Shown here: positions 16,424 through 25,741 of the stretch, in pieces
How positions within the stretch are numbered: position 1 is the stretch's first letter
How the letters are laid out: each line of letters starts with the position of its first letter
From: Falsiroseomonas frigidaquae
GTDB lineage: Bacteria > Pseudomonadota > Alphaproteobacteria > Acetobacterales > Acetobacteraceae
DNA: 64,000 nt
Reading direction: 5' to 3'
NCBI RefSeq assembly: GCF_012163145.1
Contig: NZ_JAAVTX010000001.1
Span: 744,001 to 808,000 of the forward strand
The notes under the pieces: generated by a model
What the model saw: only the letters and a program-made list of their open reading frames with translations
Told to the model about the DNA's origin: nothing
Database searches by the model: none
Position numbers and translations under genes: made by a program

Positions 16424-17838
16424 ACCCCGAACCGCGCACGATGTTCGAGAAGGTCTGGGACCGCCACCGCGTGCTGGAGCGGGAGGATGGCCAGACCCTG
16501 CTCTATGTGGACCGCCACCTGCTGCATGACGGCACGGCGCCGGCCTTCGAGATGCTGAAGGCGCGCGGCCAGAAGATGCGCGCGCCGGGACGCACCTTCG
16601 CCACGCCGGATCACTACATGCCCACGGATACCCGCATCGCGGCCGAGATCCCGGACCCGGCGCTGCGCGAGATGGTGCTGTCGCTGGAACGCAATGCGGC
16701 GGCGGAGGGCTTCGCGCTGTATGGGCTGGACGATCCGCGACAGGGCATCGTGCATGTGGTGGGGCCGGAGCTCGGCCTCAGCCAGCCCGGCATGATCATC
16801 GTCTGCGGCGACAGCCACACCTCGACGCATGGCGCGCTTGGTGCGCTCGCCTTCGGCATCGGCATGACAGAGGTGGCGCATGTGCTGGCGACGCAATGCC
16901 TGTGGCAGCGCAAGCCGAAGACCATGCGCATCGCCATCGAGGGCGCGCTCGGCGCCGGCGTGACTGCGAAGGATGTGATCCTGCATGTCATCGCCACCAT
17001 CGGCACCGCGGGCGCGACGGGCCACGTCATCGAATATGCCGGCTCCGCCGTGCGCGGGCTGTCGATGGAAGGCCGGCTGACGCTTTGCAACATGACCATC
17101 GAGGCGGGCGCGCGGGCCGGCATGGTGGCGCCGGATGAAACCACCTTCGCCTTCCTTGAAGGCCGCGAGAATGTTCCGACGGGCGCCGCCTGGGACGCCG
17201 CCGTGGCGCGCTGGCGGAGCCTTGCCAGCGATCCCGGCGCGGTCTTCGACCGCTTCGTGGAACTCGACGCGGCAACCATCGCGCCGACCGTCACCTGGGG
17301 CACTTCGCCGCAGGAGGCGGTAGCGGTGGATAGCCGCGTGCCCGACCCCGCCGCGGCCCCCAGCCCCGGCCGCCGCGCGGAGATGGAGGAGATGCTGGCC
17401 TATATGGGCCTGTCGCCCGGCCAGCTTCTGGCGGAGGTCGCGGTGGACCGCGTCTTCATCGGCTCCTGCACCAATGGCCGCATCGAGGATCTGCGCGCTG
17501 CCGCCGGCGTCGCGCGCGGCCGCCAGGTGGCGGAGGGTGTCACCGCCTGGGTGGTGCCGGGCTCGGCGCAGGTGAAGCGGCAGGCGGAGGCCGAGGGGCT
17601 GGACCGCATCTTCCGCGAGGCCGGCTTCGCCTGGCGAGAGGCAGGCTGTTCCATGTGCCTCGGCACCAATGGCGAGATCGGCCGGCCAGGCGAACGCATC
17701 GCCTCCACCTCCAACCGCAACTTCCGCGGCCGCCAGGGGCCCGGCGTGCGCACGCACCTGATGAACCCGGCGATGGCCGCGGCGGCCGCGGTCACCGGGC
17801 GCATCACCGATGTGCGACGCCTGATGGAGGCCGGATGA
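16420..17838 (+). CDS. leuC: 3-isopropylmalate dehydratase large subunit (LeuC-like)
   Basis: A 472-residue aconitase-superfamily large subunit. The three [4Fe-4S] ligands are present as C350 (G-S-C-T-N-G-R) and C410/C413 (G-C-S-M-C-L-G). [10 protein letters not shown] near 129 and [12 protein letters not shown] are standard active-site segments. It deviates from typical biosynthetic LeuC at H-D-G-T-A-P (usually H-E-V-T-S-P) and at C-L-G-T-N-G-E (usually C-L-A-M-N-P-D), both near the substrate pocket. The order alcohol dehydrogenase-leuC-leuD-leuB-tctC, with no leuA, suggests a catabolic hydro-lyase for a substituted malate rather than leucine synthesis. An alternative start is the ATG at 16441. 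Confidence 0.85.
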   Translation: MNPEPRTMFEKVWDRHRVLEREDGQTLLYVDRHLLHDGTAPAFEMLKARGQKMRAPGRTFATPDHYMPTDTRIAAEIPDPALREMVLSLERNAAAEGFALYGLDDPRQGIVHVVGPELGLSQPGMIIVCGDSHTSTHGALGALAFGIGMTEVAHVLATQCLWQRKPKTMRIAIEGALGAGVTAKDVILHVIATIGTAGATGHVIEYAGSAVRGLSMEGRLTLCNMTIEAGARAGMVAPDETTFAFLEGRENVPTGAAWDAAVARWRSLASDPGAVFDRFVELDAATIAPTVTWGTSPQEAVAVDSRVPDPAAAPSPGRRAEMEEMLAYMGLSPGQLLAEVAVDRVFIGSCTNGRIEDLRAAAGVARGRQVAEGVTAWVVPGSAQVKRQAEAEGLDRIFREAGFAWREAGCSMCLGTNGEIGRPGERIASTSNRNFRGRQGPGVRTHLMNPAMAAAAAVTGRITDVRRLMEAG

Positions 17839-18437
17839 TGGAGCCCTTCCCCCGCCTGCGCTCCGTAGCCGTGCCCTTCGCCCGCGACAATATCGACACC
17901 GACCAGATCCTGCCCGCGCGCTTCCTGCATTTGGCGCGCGACGCCGACCACGGCGCCTGCCTGTTCCGCGACCTGCGCTATCACGCCGATGGCAGCGAGG
18001 TGGAGGATTTTCCGCTGAATCGCCCGGCCTGGCGCGCCGGCCGCATTGCGCTCGGCGGTGAGAACTTCGCCTGTGGGTCATCCCGGGAAAATGCGGTCTG
18101 GGCGATGCATGGGCATGGCTTCCGCGCCGTCATCGCGCCGTCCTTCGGCGATATCTTCGCGCAGAACGGGCTGAAGAACGGCCTGCTGCCGGTGCGCCTG
18201 CCGGCCGAGACCGTCGCCATGATGATCGCGCAGGCGGAGGCGATGCCGGAAGGCGAGGTCACGGTGGATCTGGAAGCCCAGACCGTGACGGCGGCCGACG
18301 GCACCATCCATCCCTTCGAGGTCGATCCCTTCGCGCGCAAATGCCTGCTCGAAGGCATCGACGAGATGAGCTTCACCCTTTCGCACCACGAGGATATCGC
18401 CGCCTTCGAGCGCCGCCTCGGGCGCGAGAATTTTTGA
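17835..18437 (+). CDS. leuD: 3-isopropylmalate dehydratase small subunit (LeuD-like)
   Basis: A 200-residue LeuD-type swivel subunit. [14 protein letters not shown] at residues 18 to 31 is the hallmark, and [11 protein letters not shown] near 75 to 85 carries the serine and arginine that reach the active site. The start ATG at 17835 overlaps the leuC stop; a second ATG directly follows. It forms the heterodimer with the preceding large subunit. Length is normal for the family. As with leuC, the neighbourhood points to a paralogue recruited into an organic acid pathway. Confidence 0.88.
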   Translation: MMEPFPRLRSVAVPFARDNIDTDQILPARFLHLARDADHGACLFRDLRYHADGSEVEDFPLNRPAWRAGRIALGGENFACGSSRENAVWAMHGHGFRAVIAPSFGDIFAQNGLKNGLLPVRLPAETVAMMIAQAEAMPEGEVTVDLEAQTVTAADGTIHPFEVDPFARKCLLEGIDEMSFTLSHHEDIAAFERRLGRENF

Positions 18438-18448
18438 GGATCGGATCC

Positions 18449-19525
18449 ATGCATATTGCGGTGCTCGCCGGCGACGGCATCGGCCCGGAGGTCACCAGCC
18501 AGGCGGTGAAGGCGCTGCGCGCGCTGGCCGCCAACGGTCCGCAATTCACCTTCACCGAGGCGCCGATCGGCGATGCCGGCTACGACCAGACCGGCGACCC
18601 GCTGCCGGAGGCCACCGCCGAACTGGCGGAGCGCGCCGATGCCGTGCTGTTCGGCGCCGCCGGCACCTATGAGAGCGACCTGCGCCCGCCGGAGGCGCGC
18701 GGCGGCCATGCGCTGCTGCGGCTGCGCAAGCGCATGGACCTGTTCGCCAATTTCCGACCGGTCTTCGCCTTCCCCGAGCTGATCGGCGCATCGACCCTGC
18801 GGCGGGAGGTGATCGAGGGCGTCGACCTGGTGGTGCTGCGCGAACTGACCGGCGACATCTATTTCGGCCAGCCGCGCGGCATCGTGACGGAGGGCGGCGA
18901 GCGCGTCGGCTTCAACACCATGCGCTACACGGAAAGCGAGATCAGGCGCGTGGCCCATGCCGGCTTCAAGGCGGCGCAGCAGCGGCGGCGCAAGCTGTGC
19001 TCCGTGGACAAGGCGAATGTGCTGGAGACCAGCGCGCTGTGGCGCGAGGTGGTGATCGAGGTCGCGCGCGACTACCCGAATGTCGAGCTGACGCACCAGT
19101 ATGTCGATGCCGCCTGCATGCTGCTGATCCGCCGGCCGCGCGACTTCGACGTGATCGTCACCGGCAACATCTTCGGCGACATCCTGTCCGATGCGGCGGC
19201 GATGCTGACCGGATCGATCGGCATGCTGCCCTCGGCATCCCTGAACGCGACGGGACAGGGGCTGTTCGAGCCGGTGCATGGCTCGGCCCCGGATATCGCG
19301 GGCAAGGACCTGGCCAACCCGCTCGCCTCCATCCTGTCCGCCGCGATGATGCTGCGCCATTCACTGGGCCAGCCGGAGGCGGCGACACGGCTGGAGCGGG
19401 CGGTGCGCCGCGTGCTCGCCGAGGGGCTGCGCACGCCGGACATCATGGAGCCGGGCGCGACGCAGGTCGGCACCGAGGCGATGGGCGACGCCGTGGCAAG
19501 GGAGTTGGCGCGCCTGACCGACTGA
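18449..19525 (+). CDS. leuB: 3-isopropylmalate dehydrogenase (LeuB-like)
   Basis: A 358-residue beta-decarboxylating dehydrogenase. G-D-G-I-G-P-E-V lies at 8 to 15, [15 protein letters not shown] near 90 to 104 holds the substrate arginines, E-L-T-G-D-I-Y-F-G near 131 is LeuB-like, D-K-A-N-V-L near 187 has the catalytic lysine, and [10 protein letters not shown] near 238 has the metal aspartates. These favour an isopropylmalate-type enzyme over tartrate or isocitrate dehydrogenase. It follows leuD by 11 bases. With LeuCD it would isomerise and then oxidatively decarboxylate a 2- or 3-substituted malate, feeding on the acid bound by the next gene product. Confidence 0.87.
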   Translation: MHIAVLAGDGIGPEVTSQAVKALRALAANGPQFTFTEAPIGDAGYDQTGDPLPEATAELAERADAVLFGAAGTYESDLRPPEARGGHALLRLRKRMDLFANFRPVFAFPELIGASTLRREVIEGVDLVVLRELTGDIYFGQPRGIVTEGGERVGFNTMRYTESEIRRVAHAGFKAAQQRRRKLCSVDKANVLETSALWREVVIEVARDYPNVELTHQYVDAACMLLIRRPRDFDVIVTGNIFGDILSDAAAMLTGSIGMLPSASLNATGQGLFEPVHGSAPDIAGKDLANPLASILSAAMMLRHSLGQPEAATRLERAVRRVLAEGLRTPDIMEPGATQVGTEAMGDAVARELARLTD

Positions 19526-19562
19526 CCACCACCAACGACAAGAACAACAGGAGGCAACGACA

Positions 19563-20543
19563 ATGACCAATATCCTCTCTCGCCGCACGCTGCTGGGCGC
19601 GGCGCTGGCGACACCCGCGCTCGCGCGCACGTCCCTGGCGCAGGGCGCCTGGCCGACGCGCCCGATCCGCTGGATCGTGCCCTTCGGCGCCGGCGGCGCC
19701 GCCGATACCGCGGCGCGATCCATCGCCGCGACCATGCAGGACCTGCTGGGCCAGAACATCGTCATCGAGAACCGCACCGGCGGCAACGCGGTGATCGCCG
19801 CCAATGCGCTGCTGCAGGCGCCGCGTGATGGCTACACCTTCCTGGTGGATGCGGCGAACCAGCTTACAAATCCCGCGCTGATGCGCGACCTGCCCTTCGA
19901 CTATGCCACAGCCTTCATCCCTGTGACGCAGATCTCCGCCTTCCCGCAGGTCATCGCGGTAAAGAGCGACTTCCCGGCGCAGGACATCGCGGCCTTCGTC
20001 GCGCAGGCCAAGGCGCGGCCCAACACCATCACCATAGGCACGCCGCCGGCCGCCGGCATGGCGCATCTGGCGCTGGCGGCGTTCGAGAAGCGCGCCGGCA
20101 TCAAGCTGGTGCATGCGGCCTATCGCGGCGGTGCCGATGCGGCGCGGGACATCATGGGCGGCAGCGTTGATTCCGTGCTGATCACCACCTCCTCCATCCG
20201 TCCGCCGGTCGTCTCCGGCAAGGCGCGCGTGCTGGCCGTCACCAGCCTGGAACGGCCACCCTCGCTGCCGGATGTGCCGACCCTCGCGCAATCCGGCTTC
20301 CCCGGCTTCGACCTGAATGACTGGAACGGGCTGTTCGCCGCCGAGGGAACGCCACGCATCGCGATCGACCGCATCGCCGCCGCCGCCGCCGAGGCCGCGA
20401 AGGCGCCGGCGGTGCGCGCGCGCATGGATCCGGCCGGCGCGATCATGATCGGCAACAGCCCCGCCGCGTTTGGCGAATGGCTGGCCTCGCAGCGCAGCCA
20501 GGTGCTGGAACTGATCCGCGAGGCGAACATCACGCTGGGCTGA
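19563..20543 (+). CDS. TctC/Bug-family solute-binding protein
   Basis: A 326-residue exported Bug protein. The signal is S-R-R-T-L-L-G-A-A-L-A with cleavage near S-L-A-Q-G-A-W. The mature N-terminus has P-T-R-P-I-R-W-I-V-P-F-G-A-G-G-A-A-D and I-V-I-E-N-R-T-G-G-N. In place of the usual Y-G-S-x-G it has I-G-T-P-P-A-A-G, so the second ligand loop differs from most copies in this window. It is the last gene of the leuCDB group, 37 bases behind leuB, and is the probable receptor for the acid that group degrades. Confidence 0.92.
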   Translation: MTNILSRRTLLGAALATPALARTSLAQGAWPTRPIRWIVPFGAGGAADTAARSIAATMQDLLGQNIVIENRTGGNAVIAANALLQAPRDGYTFLVDAANQLTNPALMRDLPFDYATAFIPVTQISAFPQVIAVKSDFPAQDIAAFVAQAKARPNTITIGTPPAAGMAHLALAAFEKRAGIKLVHAAYRGGADAARDIMGGSVDSVLITTSSIRPPVVSGKARVLAVTSLERPPSLPDVPTLAQSGFPGFDLNDWNGLFAAEGTPRIAIDRIAAAAAEAAKAPAVRARMDPAGAIMIGNSPAAFGEWLASQRSQVLELIREANITLG

Positions 20544-20562
20544 CCGGCCTTTCCCCCTGGCC

Positions 20563-20588
20563 CGGCGGCGGCGCGTGGTCCGCCGCCG
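20563..20588. terminator. hairpin between convergent genes
   Basis: Arms CGGCGGCG (20563-20570) and CGCCGCCG (20581-20588) enclose a 10-base loop in the 48-bp gap between the tctC gene and the convergent LysR gene. There is no T run, so it is a weak terminator candidate supported mainly by position. Confidence 0.35.
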
Positions 20589-20591
20589 TGG

Positions 20592-21494
20592 TCAATCCAC
20601 TGCCTCGGCGTCGCTGCAGCGGGCAATTTCCGGCCGCAGCCAGGCCAGGAAGGGCGCCACCCGGTCATGCATCGCGGCGGTCGCGGGCAGGACGATGCTG
20701 TAGGCGGCGCCGGGCACGACGACATCGGGCCACGGCGCCACCAGGCGCCCGCCGGCGACATCGGCGGCGGCGAGCAGGGTCGGCGCCACGATCATCCCCT
20801 CGCCGGCCAGCGCCGCCTCATAGGCAATATAGAAATGCGCGAAGCGCCGGCGCGGCTGCCCGACCCGCGCCACGCCGGCCGCCACCAGCCAGCGGTCCAG
20901 GTCGCCGGACCGCGTCTGGCTTTCGAACAGCGCCAGTGCCTCGGGCGTGCCGGCCCCGGCGGCGAGTGACGGCGCAGCATAGGCGGTCAGGCGTTCCCGC
21001 AGCAGCGGCTGCGCCTCATACCCCGCGGGTACGAAGCCATCGCGGCGGATGGCGACATGGTGCGGCAGCATCAGCCAATCGTCATCCGTATTGGTCTGCC
21101 GCAGCGTCACCTGCAATTGTGGCGCCACGCGCTCCAGCCGATGCAGGCGGGGGATCAGCCACTTCATCGCGAAGGTGGCGGGCGCCAGCACACTGAGCTG
21201 GCTGCGGCCGGCATCCGCTGGCCGCAACGCCTCCAGCCCATCGCCGATCTGCGCCAGCCCTGCGGTCACCGCCTGCGCCAGGCTGCGGCCGGCACCGTTC
21301 AGGGTGGTATCGCGGCCCTCCTCGGCGAACAGCTTCTGGCCGACCCAGCGTTCCAGCGCCCGGATCTGCTTGCTGATGGCGCCCGGGGTCACGTTCAGCT
21401 CCGCGGCCGCGGCGCTGCGCGAGCCCAGCCGTGCCAGCGCCTCGAAGCTCTCGATCATGCGCAGGGACGGGCGTGACCTTGCAGGGGCGACCAT
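20592..21494 (-). CDS. LysR-family transcriptional regulator
   Basis: A 300-residue LysR regulator of the GcvA-like branch. The N-terminal helix-turn-helix includes F-E-A-L-A-R-L-G-S-R-S-A-A-A-A-E-L and T-P-G-A-I-S-K-Q-I-R-A-L-E, followed by the two-lobe effector domain. The ATG at 21494 is preferred over an in-frame TTG three codons upstream. It is divergent from the phosphonoacetate-hydrolase-like gene at 21629, with 134 bases between. In Pseudomonas fluorescens 23F the phosphonoacetate hydrolase gene is likewise controlled by a LysR protein (PhnR), so I infer that this gene activates the phosphonate-type operon. A 14-bp palindrome lies between them. Confidence 0.9.
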   Translation of the reverse strand: MVAPARSRPSLRMIESFEALARLGSRSAAAAELNVTPGAISKQIRALERWVGQKLFAEEGRDTTLNGAGRSLAQAVTAGLAQIGDGLEALRPADAGRSQLSVLAPATFAMKWLIPRLHRLERVAPQLQVTLRQTNTDDDWLMLPHHVAIRRDGFVPAGYEAQPLLRERLTAYAAPSLAAGAGTPEALALFESQTRSGDLDRWLVAAGVARVGQPRRRFAHFYIAYEAALAGEGMIVAPTLLAAADVAGGRLVAPWPDVVVPGAAYSIVLPATAAMHDRVAPFLAWLRPEIARCSDAEAVD

Positions 21495-21558
21495 GGTGAT
21501 CAATCCCAGTCAAATTTATGACAAATTGAAGTCACAGCGAAAGTAACGCACGACGGCG

Positions 21559-21572
21559 ACGAATATTCGTCA
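21559..21572. promoter_or_regulatory. 14-bp perfect palindrome, candidate LysR operator
   Basis: GACGAATATTCGTC is a perfect 14-bp inverted repeat in the 134-bp gap between the LysR gene and the phosphonoacetate-hydrolase-like gene. An AT-rich stretch (21510-21531) that could hold the divergent promoters lies beside it. LysR proteins commonly bind short dyads in this position. The site is 57 bp upstream of the plus-strand start codon. Function is inferred from symmetry and place only. Confidence 0.45.
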
Positions 21573-21628
21573 TTCGACCGCAGCCATCTCCTCCGACATA
21601 TAGCGCCCGGCACAGGAGATCCGGAAGA

Positions 21629-22915
21629 GTGAGCATCGCGTTGCATCCCTCGTCGACCGTTGCAGACCGCGAGATCCTGGTCAGCGGGCGCCGCTATCGC
21701 TGCCCGGCCGATCCCGTCGCGGTGATCTGCCTGGATGGCTGGGACCCCGCCTATCTCGACCTGTCCCTGGCCGCCGGGGAATTGCCCGCGATCGCCCGCT
21801 GCGCCGCCATGGGCTTCCTCGGCGAGGCGGATTCGGCCATGCCGAGCTTCACCAACCCGAACAACTTCTCCCTCGTCACCGGCGTGCCGCCAGCCCGGCA
21901 CGGGGTCTCCGGCAACACCTATCTCGACCGCGCGACGGGCGAGGTGGTGATGGTGACCGGCGATGCCGAGCTGCGCGCGCCCACCATCCTCGCCGCGCTG
22001 GCCGAGGCCGGCATTCCGGTCGCCGTCGTCACCGCCAAGGACAAGCTGCGCCGCGCCCTCGCGAAGGGGCTGCCGATCGGCGCCAGGGGCATCGCCGTCT
22101 CCGCCGAACGCGCAGGGGAGGCGCGGCTCGCCACCCATGGCATCGAGGATCTGCCGCAACTGGCCGGCGCCGCGGTGCCGGGGCAGTACTCCGCGGAACT
22201 GTCGCTGTTCGTGCTGGATGCGGGCCTCGCTTTGCTGCGCGCCGGCCGCGCCCAGTTCCTGTACCTGTCGCTGTCCGACTATATCCAGCACCGCCACGCG
22301 CCGGAGGCGCCGGAGGCGCGCGCCTTCCTGCGCGCCGTGGATCAGCGGATCGGCGCCCTGATGGCGGCCGGCGCGCTGGTCGCCGCCACCGCCGACCATG
22401 GCATGACGGATATGGCACTGCCCGATGGCCGCCCCAACATCGTCTTCGTCGGCGACCTGCTGGATGCGCGCTTCGGCCCCGGCGCCGCGCGCGTCATCTG
22501 CCCGATCGCCGACCCCTTCGTGCGCCACCACGGCGCCCTGGGCGGCTTCGTACGGGTCCACCTCGCCCCGGGCGGCCCCACACCGGCCGAGATCATCGCC
22601 GCCTTGCAGGAGGTGCCCGGCGTGCATCTCGCGCTGACCGGCGCCGAGGCCTGCGCCCGCTACGACCTGGTGCCGGAGATGGAGGGCGATGTCGCCGTCC
22701 TCGGGGCGCGCGGCGTGGCGCTGGGGGCGCGGGCCGCCGAGCACGATCTCAGCCAGTTGTCGGGCGAAAGGCTGCGCTCGCATGGCGGGCTGTTCGAGCG
22801 CCGGGTGCCCTTCCTGCTCTCCGCGCCGCTCGATCCGGCCTGGCAGGCGGCGCACCCCGCGCCGCGGAACTACGACATCTTCGACGCCGCCCTGAACGGG
22901 ACATCCAGGCCATGA
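21629..22915 (+). CDS. phnA: phosphonoacetate hydrolase-like (PhnA, alkaline phosphatase superfamily)
   Basis: A 428-residue cytoplasmic metallohydrolase. P-S-F-T-N-P-N-N at 72 to 79 holds the nucleophile T75 and is characteristic of phosphonoacetate hydrolase. Zinc ligands are D36 (C-L-D-G-W), D217 and H221 (L-S-D-Y-I-Q-H), D256 and H257 (T-A-D-H-G), plus a late histidine in R-S-H-G-G. The reaction of the family is cleavage of the C-P bond of phosphonoacetate to acetate and phosphate. The start is GTG at 21629 behind CAGGAGATCC. It overlaps the next hydrolase gene by four bases. Although the match is good, relatives that cleave phosphate or phosphonate esters cannot be excluded. Confidence 0.82.
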   Translation: MSIALHPSSTVADREILVSGRRYRCPADPVAVICLDGWDPAYLDLSLAAGELPAIARCAAMGFLGEADSAMPSFTNPNNFSLVTGVPPARHGVSGNTYLDRATGEVVMVTGDAELRAPTILAALAEAGIPVAVVTAKDKLRRALAKGLPIGARGIAVSAERAGEARLATHGIEDLPQLAGAAVPGQYSAELSLFVLDAGLALLRAGRAQFLYLSLSDYIQHRHAPEAPEARAFLRAVDQRIGALMAAGALVAATADHGMTDMALPDGRPNIVFVGDLLDARFGPGAARVICPIADPFVRHHGALGGFVRVHLAPGGPTPAEIIAALQEVPGVHLALTGAEACARYDLVPEMEGDVAVLGARGVALGARAAEHDLSQLSGERLRSHGGLFERRVPFLLSAPLDPAWQAAHPAPRNYDIFDAALNGTSRP

Positions 22916-24198
22916 CGCGCCGCGCGGTGGTTGTCGTGCTCGATGGGCTGCGCCGCGACATGGTTCGGCCGGACACCACGCCGGCCTTGGCCGAATTTGC
23001 TGGCGCCGCAACCTGGTTCGCCCGGCACCGCTCGGTATTCCCCTCCGCCACGCGGGTGGTCTCGGCCTGCTTCGCCACCGGCTGCCTGCCGGCCCGGCAT
23101 GGGCTGCAGGGCAATAGCGTGGCGCTGATGGAGGCCGGCGTGCTGGTCGCGCATGACGTCGGCCGGCCGGATTTCATGGACCATCTGCGCAGCCTGCGCG
23201 GCCACAGCCTGGCCGTGCCGACCCTGGCCGAGCGGCTGGCGGCGGCGGGGCGAGAGGTGATGGTCTTCTCCAATGTCTCGCCCGGCGCGGCCCGCGCGCA
23301 TGACCCGGATGGCCATGGCTGGGTGCTGCACCGGGCCTGGGCGCATGGCCCGGGGCTGCGCCCGCTGCAGGGCGAGGAAGCGGTCGCCGCCGTCACCCTG
23401 GATGCCGCCGGCGATGCGATGCTGACCGAGGCCTTCCTGGCCCGGGCGCTGGCGGGGCGGGAGGCGGCGCTGGCGGTGCTGTGGCTCGGCGAGCCGGATG
23501 CGACGCAGCACGCCGTGCCGCTCGGTGCGCCAGCGGCGATGCAGGCGATTGCCGCCGCCGATGCGCGCTTCGCCCAGATCCGCGCCGCCGTGCAGGCCCG
23601 CCGGGATGCCGGCGAGGATATCCTTCTGATCGCCTGCTCCGACCACGGGCACCAGACCGTGCGTGCCGTGGTCGATGTCGAGGCGGAGTTCATCGCCGCC
23701 GGCCTGAAGCGCGATGCCGCCGATGCCGGCCTGCTCTCGGTCTCCAACGGCACCGGGCTGCTGGTCTATCTGCATCCGGACCGCGCCGCGCAGGCCGGGG
23801 CGGTGCTGGACTTCCTCGCGGCCCAGCCCTGGGCCGGCGCGGTCTTCAGCGGCGCCGGCCTGGCGGAGATCGGCCATGCCGCGCGGGACCACCTTCTGTG
23901 TGCCGTCGCCATGGCCACCGAGCCGGAGCCGAACGAATACGGCATCCCTGGCCTCGCCTATGCGGCGAAGCCTGCCGGCAGCAAGCCGGACCGGCTGGGC
24001 TGCGGCCAGCATGGCGGCCTCGGCGCCGCCGAGCAGATGCCCTTCCTGATGATCGAGGGCGCCGGCTTCACCGCCGGTGCGCGGCATGACGGGCCGAGCA
24101 GCCCGATCGACCTGGCGCCCTCCATCCTGCGCCACCTGCGCCTTGCGGCCGATGGCTGCGACGGCGTTGCGCTCCAGACGCCCAACCCGGGAGAATGA
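22912..24198 (+). CDS. alkaline phosphatase superfamily phosphodiesterase/pyrophosphatase
   Basis: A 428-residue protein of the nucleotide pyrophosphatase/phosphodiesterase type. D11 (V-L-D-G-L), a nucleophile threonine T47 in F-P-S-A-T-R, L-G-E-P-D-A-T-Q-H, S-D-H-G-H-Q and G-Q-H-G-G together form the two-zinc site. No signal peptide is seen. It overlaps phnA at the start and the ABC binding-protein gene at the end (ATGA). Since it is as long as the first hydrolase but differs in the nucleophile context, the pair may act in sequence, for example an ester being cleaved before the C-P bond. This division of labour is inference. Confidence 0.8.
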   Translation: MTRRAVVVVLDGLRRDMVRPDTTPALAEFAGAATWFARHRSVFPSATRVVSACFATGCLPARHGLQGNSVALMEAGVLVAHDVGRPDFMDHLRSLRGHSLAVPTLAERLAAAGREVMVFSNVSPGAARAHDPDGHGWVLHRAWAHGPGLRPLQGEEAVAAVTLDAAGDAMLTEAFLARALAGREAALAVLWLGEPDATQHAVPLGAPAAMQAIAAADARFAQIRAAVQARRDAGEDILLIACSDHGHQTVRAVVDVEAEFIAAGLKRDAADAGLLSVSNGTGLLVYLHPDRAAQAGAVLDFLAAQPWAGAVFSGAGLAEIGHAARDHLLCAVAMATEPEPNEYGIPGLAYAAKPAGSKPDRLGCGQHGGLGAAEQMPFLMIEGAGFTAGARHDGPSSPIDLAPSILRHLRLAADGCDGVALQTPNPGE

Positions 24199-25739
24199 CG
24201 ATGACCGACGTTCCGCTGAACCTGCTGCGCCGCCACCTGCTGCTGGGTGGCGCCGCCCTGGCCTTGCCGACCGCGGCGATCGCCCAATCCGCCCCACGCG
24301 CCGGCACGCTGAAGGTCGCCTTCCTCGGCCTGGATACGGCGGACCCGCATCGCCATACCGGCTCCATCGCCGTGCAGCAGGTCTTCGTCGAGACGCTGAC
24401 CTCGATCGCCGATGACGGCACGGTGAAGCCGTTCCTGGCGAGCAGCTGGGAGATCAGCCCGGATGGCAAGCGCTACACCTTCACGATCCGCGAGGGCGTC
24501 CGCTTCCACAATGGCCGCCTGCTGACCGCCGAGGATGTGCGCGCCAATGCGGTGCGGGTGCGCGACCAGGTGCGCGGCGGCTGGCTCTCGACGCCGATGA
24601 AGCTGGTCGAGGCGCTGGAGGCGCCGGATGCGCGGACCTTCGTGATGACCATGAAGGAGCCCTACGGCCCGCTGCTGAACCTGCTGTCGGAGCTGTGGAT
24701 CGTGGCGCCGGAAAGCGAGGGCTGGGCGCAGACCATCCGCCAGCCGATTGGCACCGGCCCGTTCCGCTTCGGCCGCTGGCAGCCGAATGTCAGCTTCCAC
24801 GCGCCGGCCTTCGCGCAGTACTGGCAGCCGGGCCTGCCGCGCGCCGAGGCGGTGGAATTCTCGCTGCGTGACGACAGCGACCTGTCGCTGGCGCTGCGCG
24901 CCGGCGACCTGCACATCGCGCGCGTCGGCTACGACAAGCTGGCCTCGGTGCGCGCCGACCCGGCGCTCGAGGTACAGTTCATGAAGGACACCACCTGGTG
25001 GTTCTGGTCCTTCAACAACCGCAACCCGCGCGCGCCCTTCAACGACATCCGCGTGCGCCAGGCGGTGGCCTATATGCTCGACAAGCCCGCCTTCATGCGC
25101 TTCGTCGCCGGGGATGCCGGCGTCGTCACCAACCAGATGGCCGCCCCCGGCCAGTTCTTCTGGGACAAGGCGATGCATGACGCCGACGCGCATGCGACGC
25201 CGAACGAAGACCGCGCCCGCGCCCTGCTGCGCGAGGCCGGGGTGAATCCGGCCAGCACGCCCTGCCGCATCGTCTCCTGGCAGTCGCCCTATACCGAGAT
25301 CGCCGGGCAGGCGATGCGCAAGCTCGGCTTCCAGGTGGAGCATCTGGCGCTGGACGATATCGGCGCGCAGCGCCGGCTCGGCCAGTATGACTGGGACCTG
25401 GCGCCCTTCGCCTCCGGCCCGCGCGCCGACATCTTCCTGCGCTTCGTGCGGATGATGTCGGACGGGCCGAACCCGGGGCTCTGGGGCGGCACGCGGGATG
25501 CGGAATTCGACCGCCTGGTGGATGGCGCCGTCGCGGCGGTGGATCTGGACGAACGCCGGCGCCTGTATCTCGCCGCCTGGCAGCGGGCGATGGACAAGTA
25601 CTACACCGTGGTCATCGGCCATGCGCCGGAGCCGATCGTCAACCGCCGCGAGGTCTCCGGCTATTCGCCCGGCTTCACCTGGGGCCAGCACCGCGTCGAT
25701 GGCGGCCTGGCCTTCGCGGCGCTCGGCGCGCGGGGCTGA
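24195..25739 (+). CDS. peptide/nickel-type ABC transporter substrate-binding protein
   Basis: A 514-residue family 5 extracellular solute-binding protein (DppA/OppA fold). L-R-R-H-L-L-L-G-G-A-A-L-A is a twin-arginine-like signal, cleaved near A-I-A-Q-S-A. T-I-R-E-G-V-R-F-H-N-G-R-L-L-T-A-E-D-V is the usual family motif near residue 100. It overlaps the preceding hydrolase gene and lies two bases before the first permease gene. In this operon it presumably delivers a phosphonate- or phosphate-containing compound rather than a peptide. A second ATG at 24201 is a possible start. Confidence 0.92.
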   Translation: MTMTDVPLNLLRRHLLLGGAALALPTAAIAQSAPRAGTLKVAFLGLDTADPHRHTGSIAVQQVFVETLTSIADDGTVKPFLASSWEISPDGKRYTFTIREGVRFHNGRLLTAEDVRANAVRVRDQVRGGWLSTPMKLVEALEAPDARTFVMTMKEPYGPLLNLLSELWIVAPESEGWAQTIRQPIGTGPFRFGRWQPNVSFHAPAFAQYWQPGLPRAEAVEFSLRDDSDLSLALRAGDLHIARVGYDKLASVRADPALEVQFMKDTTWWFWSFNNRNPRAPFNDIRVRQAVAYMLDKPAFMRFVAGDAGVVTNQMAAPGQFFWDKAMHDADAHATPNEDRARALLREAGVNPASTPCRIVSWQSPYTEIAGQAMRKLGFQVEHLALDDIGAQRRLGQYDWDLAPFASGPRADIFLRFVRMMSDGPNPGLWGGTRDAEFDRLVDGAVAAVDLDERRRLYLAAWQRAMDKYYTVVIGHAPEPIVNRREVSGYSPGFTWGQHRVDGGLAFAALGARG

Positions 25740-25741
25740 GC

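Noticed and set aside
16420-19525. leuCDB as the leucine biosynthesis operon
   Set aside because: Not excluded, but there is no leuA, the neighbours are catabolic and transport genes, and LeuC pocket motifs deviate; I kept the symbols as family labels only.
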